DNA of 7,900 bases from UBA7396 sp964404065. GTDB lineage: Bacteria > Patescibacteriota > Gracilibacteria > BD1-5 > UBA6164. Each line of letters starts with the position of its first letter. Positions within the stretch are counted from its first letter, which is position 1. Location: assembly GCA_964404065.1 (NCBI GenBank), contig CAYOIP010000048.1, forward strand, positions 1-7,900, in the 5' to 3' direction. Both the position numbers and the translations under genes were made by a program. The notes below the pieces were generated by a model, which saw only the letters and a program-made list of their open reading frames with translations, ran no database searches and was not told the DNA's origin. Positions 4,959-7,900 of this stretch are shown in pieces.

Positions 4959-7427
4959 ATGTCAGATAAAAAAATAGTTGATGATTATTATGCACAAAAT
5001 CAGGAAAAAGTAAGCGTAAAAGGACAGGAAGATAAAAAACCAAAATTTCATATAAAATGAAAAATAAAAGTTAAAAAGGAAGATGAGCCGGAAGAAAAAA
5101 AGGAAACTCAAGATAAACAAATTCCTAAAGTTGAAAAAAAACAACCTAAACCACAATGAGGTTTTTTTGTAGAACCAAAGAAAGATCAAGTAGAAAAAAA
5201 GGAAAAAAATACTTGATGAATGATGACAAAAACTTGATATTTTACAAAAAAATGACTTGAAGAAAGGGATAACCCAAAAAAGGAAAATGGGTCACAACAA
5301 AAATTTTTCAAAAAAGGTGATAGACAAGAAAACTCAGGAAAAACGTTTGAAAATAAAAAACCTTTTTTCAAAAAACCAGAAGGTGAATCAGGTAATAAAC
5401 CTACAAGTCAAGGTTTCAAATTTGAAGCAAAAAAAGATAATAAATTTATACCTAAAAAACCATTAAAAAATTCATTTGAGAAAAAAGAAGAAGAATGACA
5501 AAAGAAACTTTTTAAAAAAGATAAAAGTTCTAAATATGCTAAAAATATAGTAATCTGAGATGAAGATGATTTTTCTTTTTCTAGATCAAATAAAATAAAA
5601 CAACATCATAAAAAAGAAGAGAAAAAAGTTGAAGATATAGTTCAAAACTTAACTGATAGAACTTGAGAAACTGTTATAATTCCAGATATCTTATCAGTTA
5701 AAGAATTATCAGAAAAAATTTGAGTACCACTTATGAAACTTATAACAGAGTTTATGAAAAATGGTATGAAAGTTAATTTAAATTCTAAAGTTGATTTTGA
5801 CACTGCTGCAATTATTGCAGAAACTTTTGAAATAAAACTTCAAAAAGATATGTCAGCTTGATTTTGAGTTGAAGATGTTTTGACTTGAGATATTTCTGGA
5901 TTACTTGTAGAAGAAGATAAATCAAAACTAATAAAAAGAGCACCAGTTATAAGTATAATGTGACATGTTGATCATGGTAAAACTTCACTTTTGGATTATT
6001 TGAGAAAAACAAAAGTTGCCGATAAAGAAGCAGGATGAATTACACAAAGTATCTGAGCTTATCAAGTAGAGTATAAAAATGAATTAATCACATTTTTAGA
6101 TACTCCGGGGCATGAAGCTTTTACGATAATGAGAGCTAGATGAGCAAAATCAACAGATATCGCTATCCTTGTAGTTGCAGCTGATGAATGAGTAAAACCA
6201 CAAACCATTGAAAGTATAAATCATGCAAGAGAAGCTGAATTACAAATAATAGTTGCAATTACAAAAATAGACAAAGAGTGAGCAAATATTGATAATGTAA
6301 AATCATGACTTTCAAGTCAATGACTTATTCCAGAAGATTGGGGATGAGATGTTCCAGTAGTTTGAGTTTCATCAAAAACTTGAGCTTGAATAGATGAACT
6401 TTTAGAACTTATTTTGATAGCATCAGAAATGCTTGAATTAAAAGCAAATCCGGTAAGAGCTGCAGTTTGAACAGTTTTAGAGTCACATTTAGATATGAAA
6501 CTTGGGCCGGTATCAACAGTTTTAATAAACACTTGAACTTTAAAAAAATGAGATTCAATTGTTTGTAAATGAAGTTATTGAAAAGTAAAAGTTTTAAAAA
6601 ATGACCATTTTAAAAATATTGAAGAAGCCTTACCTTCAGCACCAGTTTTAGTAGTTTGACTTGATAGTGTTTGTGATTGAGGAGACATAATTCAAGTTGT
6701 TTCTGATATAGAAAAAGCTAGAATTAAAGCACTTGAATACAATGAATTAATAGCATCAAAAAAAGCTTCAGCTAGTTCTTCAATAGATTTAATAATGTCA
6801 AAAATTAAATCTTGAAACTTGAAACAATTGAAATTAGTTTTAAAAGCTGATACAAATTGAAGTTTAGAAGCTATAAAATGAGCTTTATTAAAACTTTCAA
6901 CTGATGAAACAAAAGTTACAATTATTCACTCTTGAGTTTGAAATATTACAGAATGAGATGTACTTATGTGTCAATGAAGTTCTGCTATACTTGTTGGTTT
7001 CAATGTTGAACTTTTAGGGCATACTAAAAATATTATTGAAGATACAAAAATAGAATATATTTCTTCAAAAGTTATTTACCATATAACAGAAAGAATAGAA
7101 AAAATAATTACTTGAATGCTTGATCCAAAGGAAGTTGAAGTTCCACTATGAGAAGCAGAAGTTTGAGGAATTTTTTATGAATGAGAATGATTTATGATTC
7201 TATGATTAAAGGTAAAAGTAGATAATAAAATAGAGAAAAATGCAAGTGTAAAAGTTATTAGAAAAGATAAATTTATGTGAAGTGGAAAAATAGAGAATTT
7301 GAAATCTTGAATAGTTGATGTAAATGATATAGAGTGACCTACAGAATGTTGAATAAAATTAAAAAGTGATGTTAAAGTTGAATTATGAGATATTTTAGAA
7401 ATATATAAAATAGAAATACATAAATAA
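4959..7427 (+). CDS. infB: Translation initiation factor IF-2
   Basis: 822 residues, ending in TAA. IF-2 is the GTPase that places initiator tRNA on the small ribosomal subunit and promotes subunit joining. Residues 1-235 are a low-complexity, Lys/Glu-rich, probably disordered extension. An IF-2 N-terminal domain follows (about 236-297, IPDILSVKELSEKIGVPLMK). The G domain has GHVDHGKT (335-342, first Gly encoded by TGA), GGITQSIGAY as switch I, DTPGHEAF (381-388), TKID (435-438) and SSKTGAGIDEL. The fourth motif has Thr where most IF-2 proteins have Asn (NKID). Domain II (GPVSTVLINTGTLKKGD), domain III (from about 606, with GVGNITEGDV) and the initiator-tRNA-binding domain IV complete the protein. 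The start at 4959 has no clear Shine-Dalgarno; the first residues are MSDKKIVDDYYAQN. It is a housekeeping gene flanking the DGR, and probably single-copy. Confidence 0.97.
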
Positions 7428-7433
7428 AAATAA

Positions 7434-7516
7434 TTGTCATTACGAACGAAGTGAAGTAATCTAGGAAAAGATAAAATTGATTTAATAGATTGCTTCGCTA
7501 AAGCTAGCAATGACAA
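7434..7516. repeat. Inverted-repeat element (REP/MITE-like) between infB and the next gene
   Basis: The ends TTGTCATT (7434-7441) and AATGACAA (7509-7516) are perfect inverted repeats. Inside, GAAGTAATCT (7453-7462) pairs with AGATTGCTTC (7487-7496) with one G-U. It resembles the widespread bacterial palindrome family that begins GTCATTGCGAGCGAAG. It starts seven bases after the infB stop codon, so transcribed as RNA it could act as a terminator-like stem. No transposase is present in the window. Confidence 0.7.
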
Positions 7517-7545
7517 ATTTCCATTATTTATTAATTAATTTTATT

Positions 7546-7900
7546 ATGTTGGAATGATTAGAATTATTTTCATCTTTATCTAAAGAAGATATAAATACTT
7601 TAGAACTTTTTTGTCAGCAAAGAGTTATTTCAGCTTGAGAAGTGCTTTTTGAAAAATGAGATGAATCAACAAGTATGTATATAGTTGTATCTGGATTATT
7701 AGAAGTTTATGATGAAGAAAAAGTTTTATGAGTTATAAATCCTTGAGAAATAGTTTGAGAGATGTCACTTTTTTGAGAAGTAAAATCTAGAATGGCATCA
7801 GTAAAAGTTATAGAAGATGCTGAAATAATAGTTTTACTTGGGTTTTCAATAAATGAGTTAGGTAAAAAACATCCTGAAATTTTAGATAAAATCAAAGAAA
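7546..7900 (+). CDS. Cyclic-nucleotide-binding (CRP-like) domain protein, 5' part
   Basis: The first 118 residues are visible; the gene runs off the right edge. TGA codons read as glycine. The sequence follows the cyclic-nucleotide-binding beta-roll: LELFSSLSKEDI at the N-terminus, GEVLFEKGDESTSMYIVVSG, then NPGEIVGEMSLFGEVKSR, which occupies the phosphate-binding-cassette position (family pattern FGE-x2-L-x8-RxA). VLLGFSINEL then leads into the connecting helix. Here the cassette reads GEIVGEMSLFGEVKSRMASV, keeping Gly-Glu, Leu and Arg. What follows (a winged-helix DNA-binding domain as in CRP/FNR regulators, or an enzyme or membrane domain) cannot be seen. The ATG at 7546 is the first start that gives the full domain; it follows an AT-rich leader after the inverted-repeat element. 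Confidence 0.85.

Noticed and set aside
4962..5371. Minus-strand open frames rich in Phe and Leu
   Set aside because: They are mirror images of the Lys/Glu-rich N-terminus of IF-2 on the + strand.
7175..7516. Minus-strand open frame over the infB end and the inverted repeat
   Set aside because: It runs through the conserved C-terminal domain of IF-2 and a palindromic element, and shows no recognisable protein motif.
277..7900. Many in-frame TGA codons, suggesting pseudogenes or frameshifts
   Set aside because: The frames are continuous once TGA is read as glycine, and TGA falls on invariant glycines in three unrelated families.

Overview
The window comes from an AT-rich bacterium that reads UGA as glycine (genetic code 25). 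This points to the candidate-phyla-radiation groups Gracilibacteria (BD1-5) or Absconditabacteria (SR1); the window alone cannot separate the two. All five confident genes lie on the + strand and are littered with in-frame TGA where their families have glycine. Examples are the P-loop GHVDHGKT of IF-2, the reverse-transcriptase motif PIGNLTSQ and the lectin-fold motif AGNLWEW. Under the standard code every gene would look shattered; under code 25 each is one clean frame ending in TAA or TAG.

Layout. Positions 1-128 hold a 10-bp tandem repeat, perhaps the end of an upstream gene, and a 26-bp hairpin. Positions 162-317 carry two palindromic repeat elements, the second lying inside the start of the next gene. 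Positions 277-2262 encode a 661-residue secreted protein: a type IV prepilin N-terminus, an extracellular middle with an EGF-like cysteine module, and a C-terminal formylglycine-generating-enzyme/C-type-lectin fold. Then come a terminator (2438-2465) and AT-rich spacer, an Avd-like accessory gene with an extra N-terminal domain (2652-3446), a template repeat (3469-3578), a terminator (3765-3789), and a reverse transcriptase (3865-4869). The housekeeping gene infB (4959-7427) follows behind a good sigma70-type promoter. After it come another palindromic repeat (7434-7516) and the start of a cyclic-nucleotide-binding-domain protein that runs off the right edge.

The main system is a complete diversity-generating retroelement (DGR): target gene with variable repeat (VR), accessory protein, template repeat (TR), reverse transcriptase. 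Over a 110-nt gap-free alignment the VR and TR differ at 10 positions, and all 10 are adenines in the TR. This is the hallmark of adenine-directed mutagenic retrohoming. The target is a pilin-type protein, so the diversified lectin-like tip is probably displayed on the cell surface or on a pilus. In host-associated members of these phyla it could vary binding to host cells, phages or surfaces; that is inference.

A second point is how code 25 meets the DGR. Elsewhere in the target glycine is mostly TGA, but inside the TR/VR cassette every glycine is GGT, GGC or GGG and every arginine is CGT. These codons contain no adenine and so cannot be mutagenized.
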